Shown one piece after another: positions 36,108 to 44,316 of a stretch of 64,000 nt of DNA. Source of the stretch: Fredinandcohnia quinoae (GTDB taxonomy: Bacteria > Bacillota > Bacilli > Bacillales > Bacillaceae_L); NCBI RefSeq assembly GCF_022427965.1, contig NZ_JAKTTI010000003.1, positions 1 to 64,000 on the forward strand. The letters are read 5' to 3'. How positions within the stretch are numbered: the stretch's first letter is position 1; every line of letters begins with the position of its first letter. The notes under the pieces were generated by a model, which was not told where the DNA came from, searched no databases, and worked only from the letters and a program-made list of their open reading frames with translations. Position numbers and translations under genes: made by a program.

Positions 36108-36150
36108 CCCCCTTATAACTAAATATTACCATATACATACTGTTCTACAT

Positions 36151-36184
36151 AAAAAAATGAGATTGCAGTAATCTCATTTTTTTC
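36151..36184 (-). terminator. Terminator of the biotin operon
   Basis: AAAAAAATGAGATT-GCAGT-AATCTCATTTTTTT, a perfect 14-bp stem with T-run, 27 bp after the bioB stop. Confidence 0.9.
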
Positions 36185-36210
36185 ATAATTGATATTGTAG
36201 TTTCTTAGCT

Positions 36211-37209
36211 TTATTTTAAGAAGACCTCTTCTTGTTTTCCTACTAATTCGATTTCGAAGCCTAATTCTTCAATCATCTTATGGTCTTGGTTGCCTTCTTG
36301 CCCAACGGTTGTTAAATAGTTTCCTAGGAATATACTATTTGCCGCATATAACCCAAGTGGCTGTAAGCTTCCTAAATTCACCTCACGCCCACCAGAAATT
36401 CTGATTTCCTTTGTCGGGTTGATATAGCGGAAAAGCGCTAGAACCTTGAGACAATAACGAGGATTCAATTCATGAACACCCTCTAATTTTGTTCCTTTGA
36501 TTGCGTGTAAAAAATTTACCGGAATTGAATCTGCATCTAATTCATATAGGGCACGGGCAATATCTATGACATCTTGTGTTGTTTCTTTCATCCCAATAAT
36601 TGCTCCAGAACAAGGTGAAAGCCCATGTTTTTTCACGGTTTCAATAGTATGTACTCGGTCCTCATACGTATGTGAAGTTGTAATAAATGAATGATGGCTT
36701 TCCGATGTATTCAAATTATGATTATAGCGGTCCACTCCTGCTTCTTTTAATTCCGCAGCTTGCTCATCCTTAAGTATTCCTAAGCAAGCACACACTTTCA
36801 TTCCATATTTCTCTTTTATTTCTTCAACTGCTTCACTTACAACATTTACATCCTTCCTCGTTGGCCCTCTCCCACTAGCTACAATACAATAGGTCCCTAC
36901 CTTATTTTCAAAGGCTCGCTTCGCACCCTCTAAAATCTCTTCCTTTGAAATAAATGGATATTTTTCAATTTCAGCCGTTGAAATAGAAGATTGGGAACAA
37001 TACCCACAATCTTCTGGACAATAGCCACTTTTCGCATTAATAATCATATTCAATTTTACCTTTTTCCCAAAATAATGTTTTCGAATGTGAAACGCACCAT
37101 GTAATAAAGGCAGTAATTCATCATCATCACAAGTTAAAATGCCAATTGCTTCATGATCACTGATTATTTTCCCTTCAACCACTTCTTGAGCTAATTGTAA
37201 CCAATTCAT
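36211..37209 (-). CDS. bioB: Biotin synthase BioB
   Basis: A 332-residue radical SAM enzyme that inserts sulfur into dethiobiotin, the last step of biotin synthesis. The [4Fe-4S]-SAM cluster cysteines are C64, C68 and C71 (CPEDCGYC); further conserved cysteines sit in CIVASGRGP and CACLGIL, and the conserved Arg of the second cluster lies in RISGGREVNL. The length is normal. It overlaps the end of bioY by four bases (ATGA), with AAGGGGAA before its ATG, so translation is probably coupled. Last gene of the operon. Confidence 0.97.
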   Translation of the reverse strand: MNWLQLAQEVVEGKIISDHEAIGILTCDDDELLPLLHGAFHIRKHYFGKKVKLNMIINAKSGYCPEDCGYCSQSSISTAEIEKYPFISKEEILEGAKRAFENKVGTYCIVASGRGPTRKDVNVVSEAVEEIKEKYGMKVCACLGILKDEQAAELKEAGVDRYNHNLNTSESHHSFITTSHTYEDRVHTIETVKKHGLSPCSGAIIGMKETTQDVIDIARALYELDADSIPVNFLHAIKGTKLEGVHELNPRYCLKVLALFRYINPTKEIRISGGREVNLGSLQPLGLYAANSIFLGNYLTTVGQEGNQDHKMIEELGFEIELVGKQEEVFLK

Positions 37210-37796
37210 GCAATATTCCCCTTTTCCATAATGAACTTTTTCTTTGTTCGAGTTGCTGCAAAAACCCGATATAATTTAGTTGCGAAAACACCTGCAATGA
37301 CTGAAATAAGAATATCCCCTGCAATACTATGTACAAAGCCAATCATCCATACGTAAGACCAGGTGCTTTGAACCCCCATCCATGTATTTAAGGCAAGATA
37401 TATGTAAGGAACACCTAGTAAATAGACGAAAGCTAGCCCTGTAAAATTGGCAAGGATGAAATGAATCGTCCTTGGATTTGGAATTCTTTCAATTACCCAA
37501 CCTACCACGAATGCAGCAATGATAAAACCAAGTAAATAACCAAATGTAGGCTGTAAAAAGTAACCTAGCCCTCCCCCTTGTGTAAAAACAGGGAAGCCAG
37601 CTAATCCAATTCCTACATAAACGAGTTGACTCTGTAATCCCCTTTTACTTCCTAGTAAGCTACCAGCTAAAAAAACGAATAATACTTGTAACGTAAATGG
37701 TACGTATGGTAACGGGATTTTAATAAAAGCACCGACCGCCGTCAACGAAGCAAATAAAGAGATGGCCACCAATGAAATTGTTGAGTCCTTCTTCAT
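37206..37796 (-). CDS. bioY: Biotin transporter substrate-binding component BioY
   Basis: A 196-residue membrane S-component of an energy-coupling-factor biotin transporter with about six segments. The typical BioY signature appears in GGLGYFLQPTFGYLLGFIIAAFVVGW. It captures biotin, possibly also related precursors, and in Firmicutes works with shared EcfA1A2T. Its presence inside a biosynthetic operon couples uptake and synthesis under one repressor. It lies one base after the bioA stop. Confidence 0.95.
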   Translation of the reverse strand: MKKDSTISLVAISLFASLTAVGAFIKIPLPYVPFTLQVLFVFLAGSLLGSKRGLQSQLVYVGIGLAGFPVFTQGGGLGYFLQPTFGYLLGFIIAAFVVGWVIERIPNPRTIHFILANFTGLAFVYLLGVPYIYLALNTWMGVQSTWSYVWMIGFVHSIAGDILISVIAGVFATKLYRVFAATRTKKKFIMEKGNIA

Positions 37797-37797
37797 T

Positions 37798-39162
37798 CTA
37801 TTTCACCACCTTCGTGCACTGAAAATATTCATTGATTGCTTCATTTGTAGTCATAATCATCTTTTCAATTTCCGCTTCAGTTATGACATATGGAGGCATA
37901 AAATAAAGCACATTTCCTAGCGGTCTTATCAATAATCCCTTATCCAATGCAATTTGGAAGATTTTATACCCCACCCGATCTTCACTCGGAAAGGATTCCC
38001 TAGTTTCATTGTCTAGAACTAGTTCTAATGCGCCTACCATACCGATTTGCCTGTATTCGCCTATATGTGGATGGCCGCGGAACACGTTAGTGGCAATCCT
38101 TTTCATAGATTCACTTTTTCGTTCAATCTTCTTTATGTAATTCTCCTCTTCAAATATCCGAAGTACTTCTAGCGCAGCCCGACAAGCAATCGGATTACCC
38201 GTATAACTATGTGAATGAAGGAATGCCTTCATACTCTTGTAATCATCATAAAACGCATCATAAATCTCCTCTGTCGTGACAACTGCTGATAAAGGGAGAT
38301 AACCTCCTGTTAATCCTTTTGATAAACACATAAAATCTGGTGTAATCTCAGCCTGTTCACATGCAAACATCGTTCCCGTACGTCCAAAACCAACCGCTAT
38401 TTCATCCGCAATAAGATGAACATCATATGATATACAAAGCTCTTTTACCTTTTTTAAATATAAAGGGGGATACATTTTCATCCCAGCAGCTGCTTGAATT
38501 AAAGGCTCGATAATAATAGCAGTTATTTCCTCATGGTGTTTCTTCAACGCTTCTTCAATAAATGATATACAAGGCGTCTCACAGCTATTAGGACTTTGGT
38601 TGAATGGGCATCGATAGCAATCCGGGCCATGTGCTCTTACTGTATCAAGTAATAAAGGTTGAAAGATTTCGTTATATAGTCCAACCCCACCAACCGAAAG
38701 TGCCCCTAGTGTTTCACCATGATACGCATCTGTCAGAGCTAGGAACCGCTTTTTCTTAGGTTTATTTTTTTGTTGATGGTATTGAAAGCTCATTTTTAAA
38801 GCGACTTCGACTGCGGCAGAGCCATTATCTGCAAAAAAGACTTTTGATAATCCAGCCGGAGTGATTTCGACAAGTTTTTCTGCAAGCAAAATAGCCGGTT
38901 CATGGGTAAAATTTGCAAAGATGACATGCTCCATTTGAAAGGCTTGCTCCGCAATAGCGGTGCTAATTCGTTCATTAGAGTGACCGAATAGATTAACCCA
39001 CCAAGAGGAGACCGCATCTACATACTGTTTCCCATTTTCATCATACAGGTAGATTCCTTTTGCACTTTTAATGACAATTGGGGGGAGATCCTCATAATCC
39101 TTCATTTGAGAACAAGGATGCCAAACATGTTTTATATCCCTTTCTTGTAGATTTGAAATCAT
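37798..39162 (-). CDS. bioA: Adenosylmethionine-8-amino-7-oxononanoate aminotransferase BioA
   Basis: A 454-residue PLP-dependent class III aminotransferase that converts KAPA to DAPA. The cofactor lysine is Lys282 in CLSKGLTGG, Asp253 in [13 protein letters not shown] contacts the pyridine nitrogen, and the N-terminal [10 protein letters not shown] is a BioA hallmark. The sequence has the longer Bacillus-type insert with cysteines around 182-198 ([13 protein letters not shown]). B. subtilis BioK uses lysine as amino donor instead of SAM; I cannot tell which donor is used here. It overlaps the bioD stop by four bases. Confidence 0.95.
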   Translation of the reverse strand: MISNLQERDIKHVWHPCSQMKDYEDLPPIVIKSAKGIYLYDENGKQYVDAVSSWWVNLFGHSNERISTAIAEQAFQMEHVIFANFTHEPAILLAEKLVEITPAGLSKVFFADNGSAAVEVALKMSFQYHQQKNKPKKKRFLALTDAYHGETLGALSVGGVGLYNEIFQPLLLDTVRAHGPDCYRCPFNQSPNSCETPCISFIEEALKKHHEEITAIIIEPLIQAAAGMKMYPPLYLKKVKELCISYDVHLIADEIAVGFGRTGTMFACEQAEITPDFMCLSKGLTGGYLPLSAVVTTEEIYDAFYDDYKSMKAFLHSHSYTGNPIACRAALEVLRIFEEENYIKKIERKSESMKRIATNVFRGHPHIGEYRQIGMVGALELVLDNETRESFPSEDRVGYKIFQIALDKGLLIRPLGNVLYFMPPYVITEAEIEKMIMTTNEAINEYFQCTKVVK

Positions 39163-39845
39163 CGATTTGTTAACCTTTCTAAGAGTTTAGTAATGTCTAA
39201 CGTGAACTGTGTTATTTCCGATAAATCCTTAAACTGCGGGATGACAACCGAAGGTAAGCTAGTCATTTGCTCGATCGTACGGATGTTGTCAGTCTCAAGC
39301 TCCGTTCCTCCAAAAGAATTAAATACAATTCCAACAATGGGAATGCCACGCTTTTTTAAAGCCTCTACTGATAATAAAGTGTGATTGATTGTTCCGAGCC
39401 TTGTACTAGCTACTAACAATACAGGCAGCTGAGATTGCTTGATAAGATGGACGAAGTGATAGTTGCATTGATCATCAATCGGTACAAATAATCCACCAGC
39501 CCCTTCACAAATTACAACATCATACTTTGCCAATAAATCCTTAATATGTTGTAAAATAACACCTTCATCAATTAATACCTTTTCAAGCCGAGCTGCATAA
39601 TGTGGTGAAGCTGGTTCGTTAAATGAATAGCTATTGAGATCTTCCTCAACTAAATCAACTTCACTAAAAGACTTATAGAATTCTGTGTCACTTAATGAAA
39701 TTCCATCCACTCCAACACCTGTTTGAATCGGTTTATACGGTGCAACCTTTGCTCCCTTTGCCTGAAAATAACGCATGAAGATTGTCGTAACAAGTGTTTT
39801 ACCGATATCCGTATCTGTACCGGCTATCCAAAATTGTTGTGTCAT
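39159..39845 (-). CDS. bioD: Dethiobiotin synthetase BioD
   Basis: A 228-residue ATP-dependent enzyme that closes the ureido ring of dethiobiotin from DAPA and CO2. The P-loop GTDTDIGKT lies at 9-17 with the family's substrate-binding YKPIQTG soon after (38-44), and [11 protein letters not shown] in the middle is the conserved metal/ATP region. First gene of the operon; AAAAGGAGA precedes its ATG, with a BirA operator only 12 bp upstream of the start codon region. Normal length. Confidence 0.96.
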   Translation of the reverse strand: MTQQFWIAGTDTDIGKTLVTTIFMRYFQAKGAKVAPYKPIQTGVGVDGISLSDTEFYKSFSEVDLVEEDLNSYSFNEPASPHYAARLEKVLIDEGVILQHIKDLLAKYDVVICEGAGGLFVPIDDQCNYHFVHLIKQSQLPVLLVASTRLGTINHTLLSVEALKKRGIPIVGIVFNSFGGTELETDNIRTIEQMTSLPSVVIPQFKDLSEITQFTLDITKLLERLTNR

Positions 39846-39856
39846 ATGCTCTCCTT

Positions 39857-39895
39857 TTATATGTTAACTTACTTTTAAAATAAGTTAACATATAA
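39857..39895 (-). promoter_or_regulatory. BirA operator of the bioDAYB operon
   Basis: Perfect 15-bp inverted repeat: TTATATGTTAACTTA (39857-39871), 9-bp spacer, TAAGTTAACATATAA (39881-39895), containing GTTAAC on both arms. This is the classical BirA recognition pattern. On the minus strand a TTTACA or TTGAAA -35 lies just upstream, so bound BirA would cover the -10 or start site. Confidence 0.9.
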
Positions 39896-39965
39896 TAAAA
39901 ATCTTGTAAATTACTTTTTCAAAAATTTGGTTTCATGAAAAGAGCTTTATAATAAAATTGCACGC

Positions 39966-39993
39966 AAAAAAAGCTCAGAGTAGCTCTGGGCTT
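39966..39993 (-). terminator. Terminator of the upstream GNAT gene
   Basis: On the minus strand AAGCCCAGAG-CTA-CTCTGAGCTT followed by TTTTT (one G-T pair), about 30 bp after the stop at 40023. Confidence 0.8.
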
Positions 39994-40022
39994 ATCTTTT
40001 AAAAGCGTGAAATTTTTACCTT

Positions 40023-40583
40023 TTAAAAAGTTTTCGCATAAATACAAGTATCTCTTAATTTGTTCGAATCAACTGCAACATCTTCATTTTTCAAAATACC
40101 TTCTAATGTGAAACCTAGTCTTTCTGGAATAGCCCGGCTCTTTACATTTAGTGCATCACATCGAATTTCCAGTCTCCGAGCCTTTAACTCAGTTGTTGCG
40201 AAATCAATAATCCCTTGAACGGCTTCTGTCATATAGCCCTTTCCACTAAAGTTGGTATGAATCCAGTAACCTATCTCAAATTTCGGTACTGACCAATCAA
40301 TTCGATGCAATCCAGATGAAGCAATATGTTCACCGGTCTCTTTTAAAAAGACGAGTAGACGCAAATCTTCTCTTTTTAAAAAGTTAATATGAGCTTCTCG
40401 AATATTGATTTCCACATCTTCTTCCGATTGCTCATGTTGTGCAAAGGGAAGCCATGGTTTAAGTTCATTAATTGAAGCATTAATCGAATTGTAGACGGCC
40501 CTTCCATCACCTGGCCTTGGTGATCGAATGATAAGTCGTTCTGTTTCAAATTGATCTGGAAAGTCGATTAGTATTGGATTCAT
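40023..40583 (-). CDS. GNAT acetyltransferase, RimJ/RimL-like
   Basis: A 186-residue N-acetyltransferase. The N-terminal FETERLIIRSPRPGDG and the acetyl-CoA loop GYWIHTNFSGKGYMTEA followed by RLEIRCDALNVKSRAIPERLGF are typical of the RimJ/RimL branch that acetylates ribosomal proteins or small amines. Here Q/R-x-x-G-x-G/A is changed to FSGKGY. AAAGGAGACC precedes the ATG. The repeat array with mini-ORFs lies 100-420 bp upstream on the same strand, so it could be part of the leader of this gene. Substrate unknown. Confidence 0.85.
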   Translation of the reverse strand: MNPILIDFPDQFETERLIIRSPRPGDGRAVYNSINASINELKPWLPFAQHEQSEEDVEINIREAHINFLKREDLRLLVFLKETGEHIASSGLHRIDWSVPKFEIGYWIHTNFSGKGYMTEAVQGIIDFATTELKARRLEIRCDALNVKSRAIPERLGFTLEGILKNEDVAVDSNKLRDTCIYAKTF

Positions 40584-40607
40584 AGTTTGGTCTCCTTTAA
40601 TAGATTA

Positions 40608-41050
40608 ATAGTGTTTATGAGTGCTTTGTACGTTTCCTTGTGAGGTATCTGGTAATTGCGTACCCATATTTCTTTTTTTTACATTTATAGTGGTGATTCG
40701 CGGCTTTGCACATCCGCTTTTTCCTTATTTACCCTTTTCTAGTGATGATTCGAAGCTTTGCACATCTATTTTTTCCTTTTATTACCATTTCTAGTGGTGT
40801 TTAGAGGCTTTGCACATTCACTTTTTCCTTTTTCACCCTTTTTTAGTGGTGATTCGAAGCTTTGCACATCCACTTTTTCCTCTTTTACCCATTTTCAGTG
40901 GTGATTCGAAGCTTTGTACATATACTTTCCCCTTTTTTACCCATTTCTAGTGGTGATTAGTGGCTTTGTACATCCACTTTTACCTATTTCTCCCTTTTAT
41001 GACCTTGTATCAGGACATTGCATAGCCACTATTTACTCATTTTCCTTTCC
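40608..41050 (-). repeat. 52-bp-period tandem array with mini-ORF in each unit
   Basis: Six good units with exact 52-bp spacing start at 40688, 40740, 40792, 40844, 40896 and 40948; degenerate copies flank them on both sides. Minus-strand consensus: AGGAAAAAGTGG, then ATGTGCAAAGCTTCGAATCA and CCAC plus a stop. The mini-ORFs lie at 40739-40765, 40791-40817, 40843-40869, 40895-40921 and 40947-40973 (8 codons plus stop TAG, TAG, TAA, TGA, TAG); the unit at 40713 lacks the stop. 52 is not a multiple of three, so no continuous protein is encoded. There is no other gene in this 515-bp gap. Confidence 0.85.
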
Positions 41051-41098
41051 AAACAAAGTATCATGTACTTCCTAATTACACATCACTATTTATGCCTT

Positions 41099-41650
41099 TC
41101 AATCAAGGATTTTCCCCACTACATTTGATTTTAAGATCGAGTACACATTCGTATCATTAGCTACACCATTCTGATACATATACTCCCTAAGCACCCCTTC
41201 CTTCTGAAAGCCTAGACCTACCAGCAGTTGATTCGATGCCTCATTTTCCAAGAAAACAACAGCCCCAATCCGATTTAACTCAAGCTCACCAAACCCATAG
41301 GAAAGAACCTTAGAAATAGCCTCCTTCGCATATCCTTTCCGCCAATGATCTGGATGAATCTCATATCCGATCTCTGCACGTTTATGCTTTGGCAGCCATA
41401 AATTAAACCCTATCGTACCAATCAATCCGTCATGTCCTTTTCGCTCAATTCCCCATCTTATCCCGCGTTTCTCTTTGAAATTTTTCGAAAAAAAGTCTAC
41501 AAATCCTTTTGCCTGTTCTATACTTGTTAACGTCTCTTGTCCATAAAATTGTGTAACTTCATCCTTAGAAAAACAAGCAAAAATGGCTTCCGAATCTTCT
41601 ACAGTTATTTCTCTTAACACAAGTCTTTCAGTTCCAAGTACTGGAAACAT
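41099..41650 (-). CDS. GNAT acetyltransferase, RimJ/RimL-like (second copy type)
   Basis: A 183-residue acetyltransferase of the same broad family as the one beyond the repeat array but clearly different in sequence. LGTERLVLREITVEDSEAIF starts the fold, EIGYEIHPDHWRKGYAKEAI is the acetyl-CoA loop (RKGYAKEA), and NRIGAVVFLENEASNQLLVGLGFQKEG the last strands. I use the ATG at 41650 with AGAGGTG nine bases upstream; a GTG four codons earlier sits on the ribosome binding site itself. Substrate unknown. Read-through from this gene would transcribe the array. Confidence 0.85.
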   Translation of the reverse strand: MFPVLGTERLVLREITVEDSEAIFACFSKDEVTQFYGQETLTSIEQAKGFVDFFSKNFKEKRGIRWGIERKGHDGLIGTIGFNLWLPKHKRAEIGYEIHPDHWRKGYAKEAISKVLSYGFGELELNRIGAVVFLENEASNQLLVGLGFQKEGVLREYMYQNGVANDTNVYSILKSNVVGKILD

Positions 41651-41722
41651 GCTGCCGATCACCTCTTATTAATTTGCACATATAAGTCAGTTTACTTTTT
41701 CCATGATGTGAAATAGCTCCGT

Positions 41723-42610
41723 TTAAAATATTTCCTTAGCATCTAATGGTAAATTCCTTACTCGCTTTAGATAGTTTGTCATATTCGTATCGTATTCCAC
41801 TGGGTATGTATATGAAAAATAATCCGCTACCTCCTTTGCCACAACACGAAACAATTCACAGCTAGAAAAAACAGCGTTCCAAACATTTTCATCATTAGCA
41901 TCAGAATAAGTTTCCTGATACATGTTCCAATACGCATTAGGGAGATTTCTTTTGAAATATTTTCCCATTTTCCCTGTTGAAATCTCAAAATCATGCTCTT
42001 TTCCAATCCACCACGAAACCATCTCATCAAGCGCATTTCTAACCGGAAGTTCTAACATTTGCTTTGCATATGGCAATTCGTCTCTCCATAATCCTTTTGC
42101 AACATTTTGAAGACACCACCAAAATTCATTACAACAACTCACATATCTTAATTCCGTAGGCCTTTTTACATGGTAGTCAATATCTGTAGGTGGAGGAATG
42201 ACTGGTAAAAGATTGTCCTTATCAAGTAATGGAACAGTAAGCTTGTCCACACCGTATCCATCACGCATTGCTTCTTTTGTCTCAATATGAAGATCAATTC
42301 GATTTCCATCGGAAAAAAGCATTAAATAACCATAGGATCTGGTAAAATCTATTTCCTCATTACAGCCTAGATCATTTTTATCAGGTTCCTGAAGCATTAA
42401 TAAGTCTCCGAATAAAGAAATCCAATTCTCATCTTCTATAAAAGATGAAGTTTCCGTAACCACATAGACAATATCATAGTCTTGAAATATATCCTTCGGA
42501 GCATTGGTATTCGTTCTTGAACCATTCATATAGACGGCCCGGATTCGCTCATCATTATCAGCTATCCCCACTATCATTTCTAACATTTCTTTTTCGCTTC
42601 TCACTTCCAT
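41723..42610 (-). CDS. ANT(6)/AadK-type aminoglycoside adenylyltransferase-like protein
   Basis: A 295-residue nucleotidyltransferase of the AadK/ANT(6) family, which adenylates streptomycin at position 6. The nucleotide-binding motif NGSRTN (29-34) and the metal-binding acidic pair Asp44/Asp46 in FQDYDIVYVV are intact, as are the C-terminal family segments TELRYVSCCNEFWWCLQNVAKGLWRDE. B. subtilis carries a chromosomal aadK, and the family is an intrinsic gene in many Bacillus, so this is not evidence of recent transfer. AGAGGTG precedes the ATG. Activity against streptomycin is likely but untested. Confidence 0.88.
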   Translation of the reverse strand: MEVRSEKEMLEMIVGIADNDERIRAVYMNGSRTNTNAPKDIFQDYDIVYVVTETSSFIEDENWISLFGDLLMLQEPDKNDLGCNEEIDFTRSYGYLMLFSDGNRIDLHIETKEAMRDGYGVDKLTVPLLDKDNLLPVIPPPTDIDYHVKRPTELRYVSCCNEFWWCLQNVAKGLWRDELPYAKQMLELPVRNALDEMVSWWIGKEHDFEISTGKMGKYFKRNLPNAYWNMYQETYSDANDENVWNAVFSSCELFRVVAKEVADYFSYTYPVEYDTNMTNYLKRVRNLPLDAKEIF

Positions 42611-42778
42611 TCACCTCTACAATCCATTTGTAAAGTAATTCGCTGAAACCAACACAATCTCCTTCTCCTTCTTGCATCCGACTAAATAACCATTTTTTAT
42701 AACAACTGGAAATATTAGTAGTAAAAAATAATGTGTTTATATATAATTATCTCCGAATGACACCTAGGAGGTTAGAAA

Positions 42779-43429
42779 ATGAATAAAAAGATTACTAGTT
42801 TATTGTTCACCCTTATTTTAGCTATCGTATTTGTAGCAGGATGTTCCTCAGATGAGGCTAGTTCAAAAAAAGACAAAGAACCAAAACAAGAAACAAAAAC
42901 GGATGAAAAAGCTGAAAAAGATGCCAAAGAAAAAGAGGAACCTAAAGACGAGCCTAATAAAGAAGAAGAAGATAAGGAAGAAACCAAGGGTGAAGACGTT
43001 GAGTTTTTAGCTGATTATTTTGAAGGAATTACGTATGACGTACCGATTTATGCAGAAGAAAGTGATCCAGGTGAACAAAGTCTACCAATTAAATTATATA
43101 TGCTTGATAGTGCCATTGGAACGAACTTCAATGTTATATTAGAAACATTACCACAGCCAATGAAAATAAAAGAGTACATTGATATAGCAACAGCAAGTAC
43201 TGGTTTTGAGTATTTAAGTAATGAATACTATACTGCAAATGGTATCGAATGGAACGAAAGTATTAGTTTAAATCATTCAGATGAAGGTACAGTTAAATTA
43301 AATCAAAGGTCCTTTATTATTGATAATAAAACGTATATTTTTACGTATGCTGCCTTACCTGAACACTACGACAGTAATATTCAGGATTTTATAAAGATTA
43401 CTGATTCTGTACTTGAACATAAACAATAA
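42779..43429 (+). CDS. Lipoprotein with Lys/Glu-rich linker
   Basis: A 216-residue exported lipoprotein. The signal peptide ends in VAGC with Cys22; residues about 28-75 are a low-complexity run of Lys, Glu, Asp and Pro that probably spans the cell wall as a flexible spacer. The folded C-terminal domain (about 78-216) contains LADYFEGITYDVPIY and a terminal YTFTYAALPEHYDSNIQDFIKITDSV pattern, which resembles PsbP-like or DUF domains in other Bacillus lipoproteins, but I do not recognise a family with certainty. AGGAGG precedes the ATG; a strong terminator follows, so it is monocistronic. Confidence 0.75.
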   Translation: MNKKITSLLFTLILAIVFVAGCSSDEASSKKDKEPKQETKTDEKAEKDAKEKEEPKDEPNKEEEDKEETKGEDVEFLADYFEGITYDVPIYAEESDPGEQSLPIKLYMLDSAIGTNFNVILETLPQPMKIKEYIDIATASTGFEYLSNEYYTANGIEWNESISLNHSDEGTVKLNQRSFIIDNKTYIFTYAALPEHYDSNIQDFIKITDSVLEHKQ

Positions 43430-43432
43430 TAT

Positions 43433-43475
43433 AAAAAAACTATCTATGTATTTTTGATACGTAGATAGTTTTTTA
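43433..43475. terminator. Terminator between convergent genes
   Basis: AAAAAACTATCTATGTAT-TTTTG-ATACGTAGATAGTTTTTT, a nearly perfect 18-bp stem with flanking A and T runs, usable in both directions. Confidence 0.88.
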
Positions 43476-43502
43476 TTATTGACTTCGATTCAAGAGCTAA
43501 AT

Positions 43503-44111
43503 CTACAAGCCATCTGGTAATCGGTTTTTATACATTTCCAATACATTTGTATTTTCTTCTAGTACACGTATCGTTTTATGATTTGGATTAGCGTAAATAA
43601 TTGGATAATCCTTTTCATCAAATTCCTCTTGAATAGGAAAAGCTAATTTTTCTTCATCAATGGAGAATTGAGCATCTACCCCTGTTTTATTTCCACGTGA
43701 GTCGAGTCTTACCCATTTATTAATCGAATTAAGATAGACAGCATTCAACGCATGAATGCAATAACCTTTCTCCGGGGTATCAAATAACATCAATCGTTGA
43801 TAGCAAAATCCTGTTGGAATGCCTTGTGAGCGTAGTAAAGCTGCCAATAAATTCGATTTTGCATAGCATATACCTTCCTTGAATGTTAATACATCTGATG
43901 CCTTACAGGTGACCCGCTCCCCTTGAATATCCCAAGAGTGTGATACGTCATCACGTACAAATTCGTAAGCAATTTTTGCTTTCTCAATTTCGGTTTGAGT
44001 AGGTCTAAAAAGCTCATCTGCTTTTTCCTGAATAAGCGAATGAGAAAAATCGACAACGTTCAATTCCAGCAAGTAATCTTCCATTTTGGTAGATTCACAA
44101 ATTAGTTGCAA
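43503..44111 (-). CDS. Transglutaminase-like cysteine protease-fold protein
   Basis: A 202-residue cytoplasmic protein of the bacterial transglutaminase-like superfamily. The expected Cys-His-Asp triad is visible: Cys in KEGICYAKSNLLAALLRSQGIP, His in YCIHALNAVYL and Asp in WVRLDSRGN. Such proteins may be peptidases or amidases rather than true transglutaminases. It starts at TTG behind GGGGGG; the first in-frame ATG lacks a ribosome binding site. No operon partner is visible on its strand. Function unknown. Confidence 0.82.
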   Translation of the reverse strand: MQLICESTKMEDYLLELNVVDFSHSLIQEKADELFRPTQTEIEKAKIAYEFVRDDVSHSWDIQGERVTCKASDVLTFKEGICYAKSNLLAALLRSQGIPTGFCYQRLMLFDTPEKGYCIHALNAVYLNSINKWVRLDSRGNKTGVDAQFSIDEEKLAFPIQEEFDEKDYPIIYANPNHKTIRVLEENTNVLEMYKNRLPDGL

Positions 44112-44316
44112 TCATTTCCCCCCCTATCGTTTTCATCATTGTAACAACTCCTACTTTGATACCGTTCGGTTTCTGATCAAAATCCTCATCAGCACAGTTG
44201 ATTTCCAAACAGATTCCTCACCACTCTATATTTATTCATATTATTGTATATTTAAACAAATCTTTTTTATTCGTGCAACTTTTTTAAAGGTATAATGCCA
44301 AATTCATTCATTTCGC

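Noticed and set aside
40608-41050. Tandem array as CRISPR
   Set aside because: The period is constant at 52 bp but the entire unit is repeated; there are no unique spacers, and no cas gene is near.
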